NCBI GenBank assembly: GCA_964468745.1 | Contig: CAYXVY010000129.1 | Coordinates: 1 to 29,374 of the forward strand | DNA length: 29,374 bases | Direction: 5' to 3' | Source of the DNA: JACPRB01 sp964468745 | Lineage (GTDB): Bacteria > Planctomycetota > MHYJ01 > JACPRB01 | Shown here: one piece after another, positions 23,013-29,251 of the stretch | Layout: each line of letters opens with the position of its first letter | How positions within the stretch are numbered: the first letter of the stretch is position 1 | Position numbers and translations under genes: made by a program | The notes under the pieces: model-generated | What the model saw: only the letters and a program-made list of their open reading frames with translations | The model's database searches: none | What the model was told of the DNA's origin: nothing

Positions 23013-23411
23013 TTATTTGCCTTCGATTCCGAGGTTGTTCCCCTCGGAGTCGGTGAAGCACGCGCACCGGAGAGTGCTGCAGGGCGAGAAAATCTTGCCG
23101 ACCTTCACGCCGCGCGCCTTGAGCGCCGCGTACGCTGCGTCGAAATCGGCGACGGCGAACCCAAGGCTCGGCTCGCCTTCCTGGGGCTTGGTGGTGCGGC
23201 CGTGATGGAGATCGATCTCCGTCCCGGCGGTGGCGATCTCGGCCCAGCCCTCGGACTTCGACTTGAGCGTGAATCCGAGCTTTTCGGTGTAGAACTTCAC
23301 GGCGCGGTCGAAGTTCGACACGTAGAGAATGACGCGCTCGACCTTGCCCAGCGACAGCGCGGGCGTGGCGGCGGTCTTCTTCGCCTTCGGTTTGGCGGTG
23401 GCGGTCGGCAT
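23013..23411 (-). CDS. VOC-superfamily (glyoxalase/bleomycin-resistance-like) protein
   Basis: The ATG at 23411 follows GGAGGAA by 4 nt and gives 132 residues. An N-terminal Ala/Lys/Thr-rich tail (TATAKPKAKKTAATPA) precedes one complete VOC module: VERVILYVSNFDRAVKFYTEKLGFTLKS, then WAEIATAGTEIDLHHG, then LGFAVADFDAAYAALKARGVKV, ending FTDSEGNNLGIEGK. VOC proteins bind metals and catalyse varied chemistry or bind antibiotics. The metal ligands here are not obviously complete, so the reaction is unknown. A longer frame reaching 23786 exists, but its extra part is repeat DNA and is rejected. Possibly co-transcribed with the lipoprotein downstream. Confidence 0.88.
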   Translation of the reverse strand: MPTATAKPKAKKTAATPALSLGKVERVILYVSNFDRAVKFYTEKLGFTLKSKSEGWAEIATAGTEIDLHHGRTTKPQEGEPSLGFAVADFDAAYAALKARGVKVGKIFSPCSTLRCACFTDSEGNNLGIEGK

Positions 23412-23478
23412 GTATTCCTCCCTCAATGAAAGGACGGGCATTTTGTCGGGAGAGTCAGCCGAGGTCAAGTCGGAAGCA

Positions 23479-23558
23479 AACACAGAGGCATCCGAGGTAA
23501 CCGAGAAAGAGCCCTGTAGGGATCGCGTTCTGTTCGGCCGGATCAGTCGGTGTGGGGT
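23479..23558. repeat. Intergenic repeat, diverged copy
   Basis: Reads ACACAGAGGCATCCGAGG and then AACCGAGAAAGAGCCCTG, parallel to the copy at 23593. Its right arm CGGATCAGTCGGTGT pairs only imperfectly with the left arm, so the hairpin has decayed. Confidence 0.6.
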
Positions 23559-23592
23559 CGCAGCGGCTCCGCTGACCGAAGACTTCCGGATA

Positions 23593-23667
23593 ACACAGAG
23601 AAATCCGAGGAAACCGAGAAGCCCTGCCCAGGGGAATTCGGCTCTGTTCGCTCGGATTTCTCGGTGT
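23593..23667. repeat. Inverted repeat, 17-bp arms
   Basis: ACACAGAGAAATCCGAG (23593-23609) is complementary to CTCGGATTTCTCGGTGT (23651-23667) at 16 of 17 positions, with a 41-nt interior. It is the better-preserved copy of the repeat at 23479. Confidence 0.8.
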
Positions 23668-23711
23668 TGATCCGCAGGGTTTCTGAAAAGTGAGACCCTC
23701 CAGATGGCACC

Positions 23712-23743
23712 GAAGTAGCAGAGCGGAAGCTCTCGGCTACTTC
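23712..23743 (-). terminator. Hairpin overlapping the TPR gene stop
   Basis: GAAGTAGC (23712-23719) pairs with GCTACTTC (23736-23743), with an inner AGAGC/GCTCT stem. The TPR stop codon lies in the arm. There is no T-tract, so factor-independent termination is uncertain. Confidence 0.45.
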
Positions 23744-24984
23744 TTGAGCCGCGACAGCCCGTCCTTCGCGCCCCGGTGATCCGCATCGAGCTTGAGCGTC
23801 TCGTTGTACTCGCGCTCGGCCTCTTTCTTCTTCCCGAGTTTCTCGAACGCGACGCCGAGGTTGTAGTGCGCGGGGATCGCCTCGGGGTCGGCCACGACCG
23901 CCTTCTCGAGCGCCTCGATCGCCGGCGCGCAGAGGTCCTTCCCGAGGTACGCCACGCCGAGGTTCGTCAGCGCCGGTTCCATCGACGGGTCGGCCTTGGC
24001 CGCCTTCGTGAGCGCCTCGATGGCGCCGTCGAATTTCTGCTGCGTGAGGAGCACGACGCCGAGATTGAACGCGAACTCGTAGTCCTCGGGATCGAGTTCC
24101 AGCGCCTTGCGGAACGCCGCCTCGGCATCGGACACTTTGCCCGTCTTCGCGCAGAGTTGTCCGATCACGCCGTGGATGTTCGGGAATTCGGGGATGAGCT
24201 CCGCCGCCTTTCGGAACGACTTGAGCGCCTCCGCCTGCTTCCCCTCCTTCGCGAGCGAGTAGCCGTTCTGGTAGTTCTGATCGAATTCCTTTCGCTGCTC
24301 GATCGTCGCCTTCGGCAGCGGGAAGAGGCGGATCGAGCGCATCATCGCGTCCACGGCGGAATGGAACTTGTCGAACCACGCGTCCGTGCACGAGAAGCCG
24401 AGCGTGTAGAGGAACCCCTCGGCCCCGACGATCATCCACATCGAGCGCATCTTGATCGCGCCGTCGGCGAAGAGCGCGACGAACTGGTATCCCTCGCGGC
24501 CGTGGAGGCTCGTCGCCTCCTCGACCTGGAAGAGGACGTCCTTGTACTCCTTGAGGTAGGCGTTCTTGAGCTGGTTGACGAAGTCGCCGACGCCCAGCTT
24601 CGATCCCTTCACGTTGAGGTCCATGCGCGGCGTGTAGAGCTGCTCTTTCTGTCCGTAGAAGCTCACCTCGCCCTGCTTCTTCTGCGGTCCCGCGCCCCAG
24701 CCCGCGGGGAGGTAGATCTTGAAGCCGTAGAACGGAGGCGCGAAGGAGTCGCGCAGCCGCGGCGGGGTTCTCTTGAACGCGGGCTTCTCCGGCGCGACGA
24801 ATTCCTTCTTCTCGATGCGGTCGATGTCGATGCGCTTGATCGTCACCGTGCCGTGGCCGGTGTCCACCTTGATCGAGTCGCCGTCCTCCGTAACGCGCCC
24901 CTCGATCTTCCCGCCGCTCTTCAGGTGGATGACGTCCGCATGCGCGAAGCCCGCCAGAATCAGAACGGCAAGCAGCGTTCTCAT
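23737..24984 (-). CDS. Secreted TPR-repeat protein
   Basis: From the ATG at 24984 the protein has 415 residues (an adjacent in-frame GTG at 24987 is discounted). A signal peptide MRTLLAVLILAGFAHA is followed by a small beta domain VIHLKSGGKIEGRVTEDGDSIKVD, of the kind that opens many uncharacterised secreted proteins. Residues 75-225 form a globular domain (FYGFKIYLPAGWGAGPQ). At least four to five TPR units span about 250-410 (for example NYQNGYSLAKEGKQAEALKSFRKAAELIP and EFAFNLGVVLLTQQKFDGAIEALTKA). The protein probably scaffolds an envelope complex. A TCTAAA-like box lies 5 nt before the ATG. It follows the PEGA-like lipoprotein gene by 16 bp. Confidence 0.88.
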   Translation of the reverse strand: MRTLLAVLILAGFAHADVIHLKSGGKIEGRVTEDGDSIKVDTGHGTVTIKRIDIDRIEKKEFVAPEKPAFKRTPPRLRDSFAPPFYGFKIYLPAGWGAGPQKKQGEVSFYGQKEQLYTPRMDLNVKGSKLGVGDFVNQLKNAYLKEYKDVLFQVEEATSLHGREGYQFVALFADGAIKMRSMWMIVGAEGFLYTLGFSCTDAWFDKFHSAVDAMMRSIRLFPLPKATIEQRKEFDQNYQNGYSLAKEGKQAEALKSFRKAAELIPEFPNIHGVIGQLCAKTGKVSDAEAAFRKALELDPEDYEFAFNLGVVLLTQQKFDGAIEALTKAAKADPSMEPALTNLGVAYLGKDLCAPAIEALEKAVVADPEAIPAHYNLGVAFEKLGKKKEAEREYNETLKLDADHRGAKDGLSRLKK

Positions 24985-25000
24985 CACTGTTTAGACGCCG

Positions 25001-25387
25001 TCAACGCTTCTCGAGGATGATCTTCACGTGAAGCTGCGCCTTCTTCTTCATCGTGATCTCGCCCTGCCACGATCCGTCGTCGAGCCGTCGCCCGGGCGCA
25101 TCGTGCGCGGCCTCCGCGGCGCCGTCGACTACGTTGTGCTCCTTCACCGCCGTAACCTTGTGCCCGTCCATCCAGGCGCGCAGCTTGAAGGGCTGGTCCT
25201 CGCGCAGGAGGCTCATCCCGAGCGAGAGCTCGCACGGCGTCTCCTTGCGCCAGTTCCACCCCTGCTCCTCGGCCGGCATGATCTCTTCCACGTCGATGCG
25301 GGCGCCGGGAGGATCGCTCTCGATGAAGACGTTCGACCGGCCGCACCCGACGAGGAGGGCGGCGGCCAGAAGAATCAGGGTGCGCAT
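25001..25387 (-). CDS. Lipoprotein with PEGA-like domain
   Basis: The 128-residue protein starts MRTLILLAAALLVGCGRSNVF, a lipoprotein signal with lipobox LVGC (C15). The first part of the mature chain, VFIESDPPGARIDVEE, has the SDPPGA turn of PEGA domains, small beta modules of surface proteins. The rest is beta-rich and ends KKKAQLHVKIILEKR. The start sits inside the 3' end of the sigma-factor gene (13-bp overlap). A TATACT box 8 nt upstream, also inside that gene, could give it its own leaderless transcript. The PEGA match is by motif only. Confidence 0.8.
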   Translation of the reverse strand: MRTLILLAAALLVGCGRSNVFIESDPPGARIDVEEIMPAEEQGWNWRKETPCELSLGMSLLREDQPFKLRAWMDGHKVTAVKEHNVVDGAAEAAHDAPGRRLDDGSWQGEITMKKKAQLHVKIILEKR

Positions 25388-25935
25388 GAGCGCGGAGTAT
25401 AGCACGCGCGTTTCCGGTAGCCGAGCACGTTGCCCCTGCGGTCGAACTCGAGCGCGCAGCAGTCGAGCAGCTTCTTCTGAAGCAGCTTGCGACCGCGCTG
25501 CACGCGCGCCTTCGCGTTGGCGACCGTGATCCCGAGCCGCAACGCGATCTCCTCGCGCGGAAGCCCGTCGACTTCCGCAAGCCGGACCGCCTCGCGGTGG
25601 CTCACCGGGAGTTTGTCGATGAACTCGCGCAGCCACGTGCCCACGAGAACGTTCAGCGTGGCCGGCGGCGACGACGGGCCGGGCGTGCCGGCGCGCAGAT
25701 CGACGGCGCGGCGTTCGCGGCGGTAGTGGTCCACGAGCGTGTTGCGGGCCGTGCGGAACAGCCACGGTCCGACGCGGTCCCGCGCGCGAAGCCCACCGAG
25801 GCCCTTGCGGATGCGCAAGAACGTCTCCTGCACGAGATCGTCGGCGAGCTGATCGTCGCGCACCTGCTTGCGGAAGAAGCCGCCGAGCGTGCCGGAGAAT
25901 TCCTTCCAGAGCCGCGCGAGAAAGTCGTCGCTCAT
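25375..25935 (-). CDS. sigZ: ECF-like RNA polymerase sigma factor, SigZ type
   Basis: The ATG at 25935 overlaps the arsI-like stop (ATGA, 25932-25935) and gives 186 residues. Region 2 reads LADDLVQETFLRIRKGL, then VGPWLFRTARNTLVDHYRRE. Region 4 reads LPVSHREAVRLAEVDGLPREEIALRLGITVANAKARVQRGRKLLQKKL. After it comes LLDCCALEFDRRGNVLGYRKR, the vicinal-Cys/EFDRRGNV tail typical of SigZ-like factors. This tail could sense thiophilic metals or redox, an idea strengthened by the coupled arsI-like gene. No anti-sigma factor is seen. The last 13 bp overlap the lipoprotein gene. Confidence 0.88.
   Translation of the reverse strand: MSDDFLARLWKEFSGTLGGFFRKQVRDDQLADDLVQETFLRIRKGLGGLRARDRVGPWLFRTARNTLVDHYRRERRAVDLRAGTPGPSSPPATLNVLVGTWLREFIDKLPVSHREAVRLAEVDGLPREEIALRLGITVANAKARVQRGRKLLQKKLLDCCALEFDRRGNVLGYRKRACYTPRSCAP
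25388..25401 (-). promoter_or_regulatory. Leaderless-type -10 box inside sigZ for the PEGA-like lipoprotein
   Basis: TATACT on the minus strand (25401-25396), 8-nt spacer, ATG at 25387. Confidence 0.5.
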
Positions 25936-26372
25936 GGTATCTCGCACGGGCAGGGGGTCGTTGGTACGTCCGCCGCGAGCACGACGAACACTTCCCACTC
26001 GTTGCCGTCCGGGTCGCGCACCCATACCTTGTCCTGCACAGCATAGCAGCAGGCCGTCTGCTCCTCGACGCGCGTCTCAAGGCCTGCTGCCTTCAGCCGT
26101 TCGTGCGCTTCGTTGACATCCGACGTGCTCTTCACCTGGATCCCGAAGTGGCTGATCGTGCCGCCGTCGTGCCGCACGTCGAACGCCTCATTGAGCGTGA
26201 GATTGACGGCGGGTTCGACCACCTCGAACTTCGCGTACCCGCGCCGCACCTTCGACGGCTTCTGCGCGAAGAGCTTTTCGTAGAACGCCGTGGATTCCCG
26301 CATGTCGGCGACGCGCAGGGCGACATGCACGCGCGTCCGCGAGGGGAAGTCGATTGCGCTTTTCCCGTCCAT
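25932..26372 (-). CDS. arsI: ArsI/CadI-family VOC metalloenzyme
   Basis: The 146-residue protein starts after GGAGGTG and has the full ArsI/CadI signature: H16 in RVHVALRVADM, H75 in ISHFGIQV, vicinal cysteines C108-C109 in EQTACCYAVQDKVWV, and E127 in GNEWEVFVV. In ArsI the two His and the Glu bind Fe(II), and the Cys pair binds trivalent methylarsenicals, whose C-As bond is cleaved with oxygen. CadI relatives are induced by heavy metals. The tail has a further CPC motif. Coupling to the SigZ-like gene suggests a metal(loid)-response operon. No arsR, arsB or arsM is visible in this window. Confidence 0.92.
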   Translation of the reverse strand: MDGKSAIDFPSRTRVHVALRVADMRESTAFYEKLFAQKPSKVRRGYAKFEVVEPAVNLTLNEAFDVRHDGGTISHFGIQVKSTSDVNEAHERLKAAGLETRVEEQTACCYAVQDKVWVRDPDGNEWEVFVVLAADVPTTPCPCEIP

Positions 26373-26419
26373 GGTTGCACCTCCGCCCTATGGACGCGCG
26401 GAGTCGCGCGCGGAGACAG

Positions 26420-27067
26420 CTAATCGCGCGAGAGGACCCAGGAGAAGACGCGGGGGCCCTTGCCGTAGTCGCGTACGAAGTCCTTCGCCGTCGGCACGAT
26501 CAATGCACCGACCGTCGCGATTCCCTCGGTCGCGGCCGCCTCGCGCAAGTCGTACGCGACGGCAAACGGCTTGCCTCCGTGCTTGCCGTTCAGGGTCCAG
26601 TGGCCGCTCCACGTGCGCACCGTCGAGTTGGCAAGCGCCGTCGCGAAGTACGACTCGTCGTCATACCAGTACTCGTCTTCGCCCGCCCAGAAGAGCCGGT
26701 ACCACCCGTCCGCGTCCGTGACGTGCATCACCAGGTGACATTCCGTCAGCTCGTCCACAGGCGGGAACCAGGTAGGGGGCGACGCGTTGATCGGACCCAT
26801 CGGCGGCCCGCTCAGGGCGTAGAACCCCAGCCGGGGCTCGGTGGAGTCGGGCGAGCGGACGGTGCCGTAGCGATCCGCCTCGCGCACGTTGAGCAGGAGG
26901 AGCAGCGCCGTGAACGCGAGCGCCGCGATGATGATGGCGTAGCGCGCGATCGGCGGCCGCGGCGGACGAATCGGAGCCGTGGCCTCCCCGAGCGGCGCCG
27001 GGTCCGGCATCCCCTTCGACTCGCCTGCGGCTCCCTCAGGGTTGGAGGGCTGCAAGGACGCTCCCAT
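26420..27067 (-). CDS. Single-pass membrane protein of unknown function
   Basis: From the ATG at 27067 the protein has 215 residues. From an alternative ATG at 27010 it is 19 shorter, and that version starts nearer the membrane helix. A proline-rich cytoplasmic stretch precedes one transmembrane segment (YAIIIAALAFTALLLLLNV, about residues 43-61). The external part is globular (LGFYALSGPPMGPINA, then CHLVMHVTDADGWYRLFWAGEDEYWYDDESYF, then VRTWSGHWTLNGKHGG, ending RVFSWVLSRD). No family is recognised. It is the last gene of the AAA operon, 12 bp after the ATPase stop, with a hairpin across the start. Confidence 0.7.
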   Translation of the reverse strand: MGASLQPSNPEGAAGESKGMPDPAPLGEATAPIRPPRPPIARYAIIIAALAFTALLLLLNVREADRYGTVRSPDSTEPRLGFYALSGPPMGPINASPPTWFPPVDELTECHLVMHVTDADGWYRLFWAGEDEYWYDDESYFATALANSTVRTWSGHWTLNGKHGGKPFAVAYDLREAAATEGIATVGALIVPTAKDFVRDYGKGPRVFSWVLSRD

Positions 27068-27080
27068 TCGTGCAGCCCTC
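27045..27080 (-). promoter_or_regulatory. 10-bp stem with start codon in the loop
   Basis: GAGGGCTGCA (27045-27054) is perfectly complementary to TGCAGCCCTC (27071-27080). On the mRNA strand the 16-nt loop contains the ATG at 27067, and the stem overlaps the ATPase stop codon. It could attenuate transcription or control translation; no T-tract follows. Confidence 0.45.
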
Positions 27081-28207
27081 TAAGACTGGGTCCGGAATTT
27101 CGCGAAGCGGTCGAGATCGACGCGCTGCACCGACGGTTTGAGCTTGAGCAGGACGGCGTCGAAGTCGGCCTTCCCGATCTCGCGCTCGTCGTTCTTCTCG
27201 ACCGATTCGAGGAAGCGCTCCTCGCTCACCTTGCGGCAGAGGTAGGCGATGTCGGCGCCGCTGTAGCCGTCGAGCTTCGAGGCGAGCAGGTCGAGATTCA
27301 CCGCCGGATCGAGAGGCACGTCTGTCAGGTTCATCCTGAGAATCTGACCCCGCGCGACGGCGTCCGGCAGTCCCACGTAGATTTTTTCGTCGAGGCGCCC
27401 CGGTCGCAGCATCGCGCTGTCGATGTTCCACGGCTCGTTCGTCGCGCCCATGAAGAGGAGCGAGTGACCCTCCTTGCGGTCGAAGCCGTCGAGCTCGTTG
27501 AGGATCTGAGGGACGACGCGTTGCATGACGCCGCCGCTCTCGCCGTCGCGCCGCGGGGGCGTCAGCGCCTCGACCTCGTCGATGAAGACGACCGCGCGCT
27601 CGCACTTGCGGGCGGAGTCGAAGAGCTTGCGGATGTTCTTCTCGCTCTCGCCGACCCACTTGTTGAGGATCTCGCTGGGGGCGATGGCGAAGAATGTGGC
27701 GTCGAGCTCGCCCGCGACGGCCTTGGCGATCATCGTCTTGCCTGTGCCGGGGGGTCCGTACAGCAGGATGCCGCCGCCGGTGCGGATGCGGTACTTCTTC
27801 GCCTTCTCCGCGTGCGTGAAGGGGTAGATCATCTTCACGCGGATCTGCTCCTTCACGTCCTCGAGGCCGGCGATGTCGCCGAAGCGGAGCTTCGGCTTTT
27901 CGGCGACGAGCCACTCGTCGGGCACGCCGTCGTCCTCATCCTTGCCGCCGCCGGTCTTCTGGGCGACGGCCTTCGCGCGCAGCTCCTTGCGTTTCGCCTT
28001 CAGGTTGCGTGCGAGTTCGACGAGCTTCTGCGCCTGCTTGATGCGCACCGCGCGAAGCTCCGAGTCGGACTGCTGCGCGAGCTCCATCAGGTACTGCGCG
28101 GCCTTGAGGAGGTGGTACTTCGCGTCCTTGATGTCGCCGTTGTGGAAGCAGGTGATGCCCAGCTCTTTGTGCTTCTCGAACGACTCGATGAGGAAGTTCT
28201 TGGGCAT
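27080..28207 (-). CDS. Vps4-like AAA ATPase with N-terminal MIT-like domain
   Basis: The 375-residue protein begins with a helical bundle (residues 1-72: LIESFEKHKELGITCFHNGDIKDAKYHLLKAAQYLMELAQ) resembling MIT domains. A charged linker (73-105) follows, then a meiotic-clade AAA core: FGDIAGLEDVKEQI, Walker A GPPGTGKT (151-158), pore-loop Trp184 in ILNKWVGESEKNIRKLFDSAR, Walker B VVFIDE (206-211), sensor N257 in GATNEPW, and Arg fingers in LRPGRLDEKI (R268, R271). It ends FDAVLLKLKPSVQRVDLDRFAKFRTQS, the Vps4/katanin-type C-terminal helix. Family members extract or remodel protein polymers, notably ESCRT-III, by threading tails through the hexamer pore. The start overlaps the previous stop (TAATG), so it is coupled to the membrane protein gene. 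Confidence 0.92.
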   Translation of the reverse strand: MPKNFLIESFEKHKELGITCFHNGDIKDAKYHLLKAAQYLMELAQQSDSELRAVRIKQAQKLVELARNLKAKRKELRAKAVAQKTGGGKDEDDGVPDEWLVAEKPKLRFGDIAGLEDVKEQIRVKMIYPFTHAEKAKKYRIRTGGGILLYGPPGTGKTMIAKAVAGELDATFFAIAPSEILNKWVGESEKNIRKLFDSARKCERAVVFIDEVEALTPPRRDGESGGVMQRVVPQILNELDGFDRKEGHSLLFMGATNEPWNIDSAMLRPGRLDEKIYVGLPDAVARGQILRMNLTDVPLDPAVNLDLLASKLDGYSGADIAYLCRKVSEERFLESVEKNDEREIGKADFDAVLLKLKPSVQRVDLDRFAKFRTQS

Positions 28208-28620
28208 TACCGGGTTTCGTCGGTCCCGCGCAGCTCGTGTTTGGTGCCGTCGGACATCGTGAGCGTCGCCTCCGTGATGACCATGCGTTCGCCGCGCTTG
28301 ACGAAGATCATCATCAGGGATCCGCGCCCCTTGTCGCCGACGAGATCCATCACGATCTTGCCGCCGCCGTCGTCCTTGAGCTCGGAGAGCGCCTGGTTGA
28401 ACTGGCTCTGGCGGACGTTGCCGATCTTTTCGAGAACCACGGGGTTGTTCGCGAGGAGCTTCTGGCCCTCCTCGAGGTACGGCTTGAACTTGCCGACCGC
28501 CCACCAGGTGAGGCCGCCCCCGGCGACGCAGCAGATGATCCCCAGCGCGGCAAAGATGCCGCAGCCGATGAGCACCCACTTCATGGCCCCGGATTTTTTC
28601 GGCGCGGCGGGATCGGTCAT
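28207..28620 (-). CDS. Single-pass membrane protein, paralogue of 28630-29151
   Basis: The 137-residue protein starts after AGGAG (6-nt spacing). A short N-terminus (TDPAAPKKSGAMKW) leads into one membrane segment (about 14-38: VLIGCGIFAALGIICCVAGGGLTWW). A domain of about 95 residues follows, with LSELKDDGGGKIVMDLVGDKGRGSLMMIFVKRGERMVITEATLTMSDG. The GDKGRGSL...VKRGER...I.EATL pattern is reminiscent of TIM21/COA1-like membrane domains, though this is a loose resemblance. It shares the K-W-V-(L/V)-I-G-C-G helix start and the domain pattern with the next protein upstream. The downstream AAA start overlaps its stop. Confidence 0.82.
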   Translation of the reverse strand: MTDPAAPKKSGAMKWVLIGCGIFAALGIICCVAGGGLTWWAVGKFKPYLEEGQKLLANNPVVLEKIGNVRQSQFNQALSELKDDGGGKIVMDLVGDKGRGSLMMIFVKRGERMVITEATLTMSDGTKHELRGTDETR

Positions 28621-28629
28621 GTCGAGCTC

Positions 28630-29151
28630 CTATTCGTCCTCGTCGGGCCGGCTGCCACGCGTCGGCACGTTGGGCTCGGGCGCTTCCGTCTCGGCGCCGG
28701 TGTCCATGTCGACGCGTTTGCCCTTGAAGTACAGAAACTTCTTCTTGACGACGGGTTTCATGTCGAGAACCTCGATCTCGAGCTCCACGGTCCCCGTGCC
28801 CTTGTCGCCGGTGACGCGGAAGTGCATTGCGGACGGAATCTCGTGGTCGTTGTGACGACGCTCGTTCGTGGGGACGATGGTGTTCACGCGGCCGACGCGC
28901 TGCTGCACGTACTTGTTCGACTTGATGTCGCTTTCGGTCTTCTGGATGATCTCCGTCCAAGCCTTTGCAATCTCCACGCCTTTCTTCGCAGCGTAGAAGC
29001 CCAGCCCGAGGCAGCTCCCCATGCAGATGAGGGCGATGAGCAGGATCCCGCCGCATCCGATGACGACCCACTTGACCCAGCCACCGCTCTTCTGCGGAGG
29101 GGGCGCGTACGGCGCGGGCGGGGGAGGCTGGCTGCCGGCCATGCTGTCCAT
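28630..29151 (-). CDS. Single-pass membrane protein with proline-rich N-terminus
   Basis: The ATG at 29151 follows AGGAG by 5 nt and gives 173 residues. A Pro-rich leader (GSQPPPPAPYAPPPQKSGG) precedes one membrane segment (about 28-52: VVIGCGGILLIALICMGSCLGLGFY), then a linker helix (VEIAKAWTEIIQKTESDIKSNKYV). The domain FRVTGDKGTGTVELEIEVLDMKPVVKKKFLYFKGKRVDM matches the GDKGxGxx pattern of its downstream paralogue. The C-terminus is acidic (PTRGSRPDEDE). A TIM21/COA1-like fold is possible. It lies 9 bp before the next gene and is therefore in the same transcript as the AAA ATPase. Confidence 0.82.
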   Translation of the reverse strand: MDSMAGSQPPPPAPYAPPPQKSGGWVKWVVIGCGGILLIALICMGSCLGLGFYAAKKGVEIAKAWTEIIQKTESDIKSNKYVQQRVGRVNTIVPTNERRHNDHEIPSAMHFRVTGDKGTGTVELEIEVLDMKPVVKKKFLYFKGKRVDMDTGAETEAPEPNVPTRGSRPDEDE

Positions 29152-29180
29152 CGATGCTCCTCGTTTTTGGGTTCGGGTGA

Positions 29181-29251
29181 GTCGTGAGTTTTGAGTGGTG
29201 AGTTATGAGTGCGGAAGGTCGGCTCAAAACTCAATACTCAAAACTCATCAC
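29181..29251. repeat. Imperfect 29-bp inverted repeat of TGAGTTTTGAGT words
   Basis: Left arm 29181-29209 and right arm 29223-29251 are near-complementary with a 13-nt loop. The right arm contains the stop codon of the clipped gene. It is the same family as 20926-20983 and could be a terminator or processing hairpin inside the operon. Confidence 0.7.

Larger units (their letters stand above)
23412..23736. other. 325-bp gene-free spacer with two repeat copies
   Basis: No gene is seen. The spacer holds two related repeat units (about 23479-23560 and 23592-23670), each with an ACACAGAG...CCGAG left arm and a ...CGGAT...CGGTGT right arm, plus a hairpin after the TPR gene at 23712-23743. The VOC gene Shine-Dalgarno lies at its left end. 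Confidence 0.6.

Noticed and set aside
23412..23786. Extended N-terminus for the VOC gene
   Set aside because: The extra residues translate intergenic repeats. The ATG at 23411 has a strong GGAGGAA site.
26354..28855. 833-codon plus-strand open frame
   Set aside because: It runs antisense across arsI, the membrane protein, the AAA ATPase and part of the paralogue, all of which are clear genes. This is a GC-rich shadow.
20926..29251. TGAGT repeats as a CRISPR array
   Set aside because: Repeats are short degenerate words without unique spacers, found as hairpins at stop codons. No cas genes are present.
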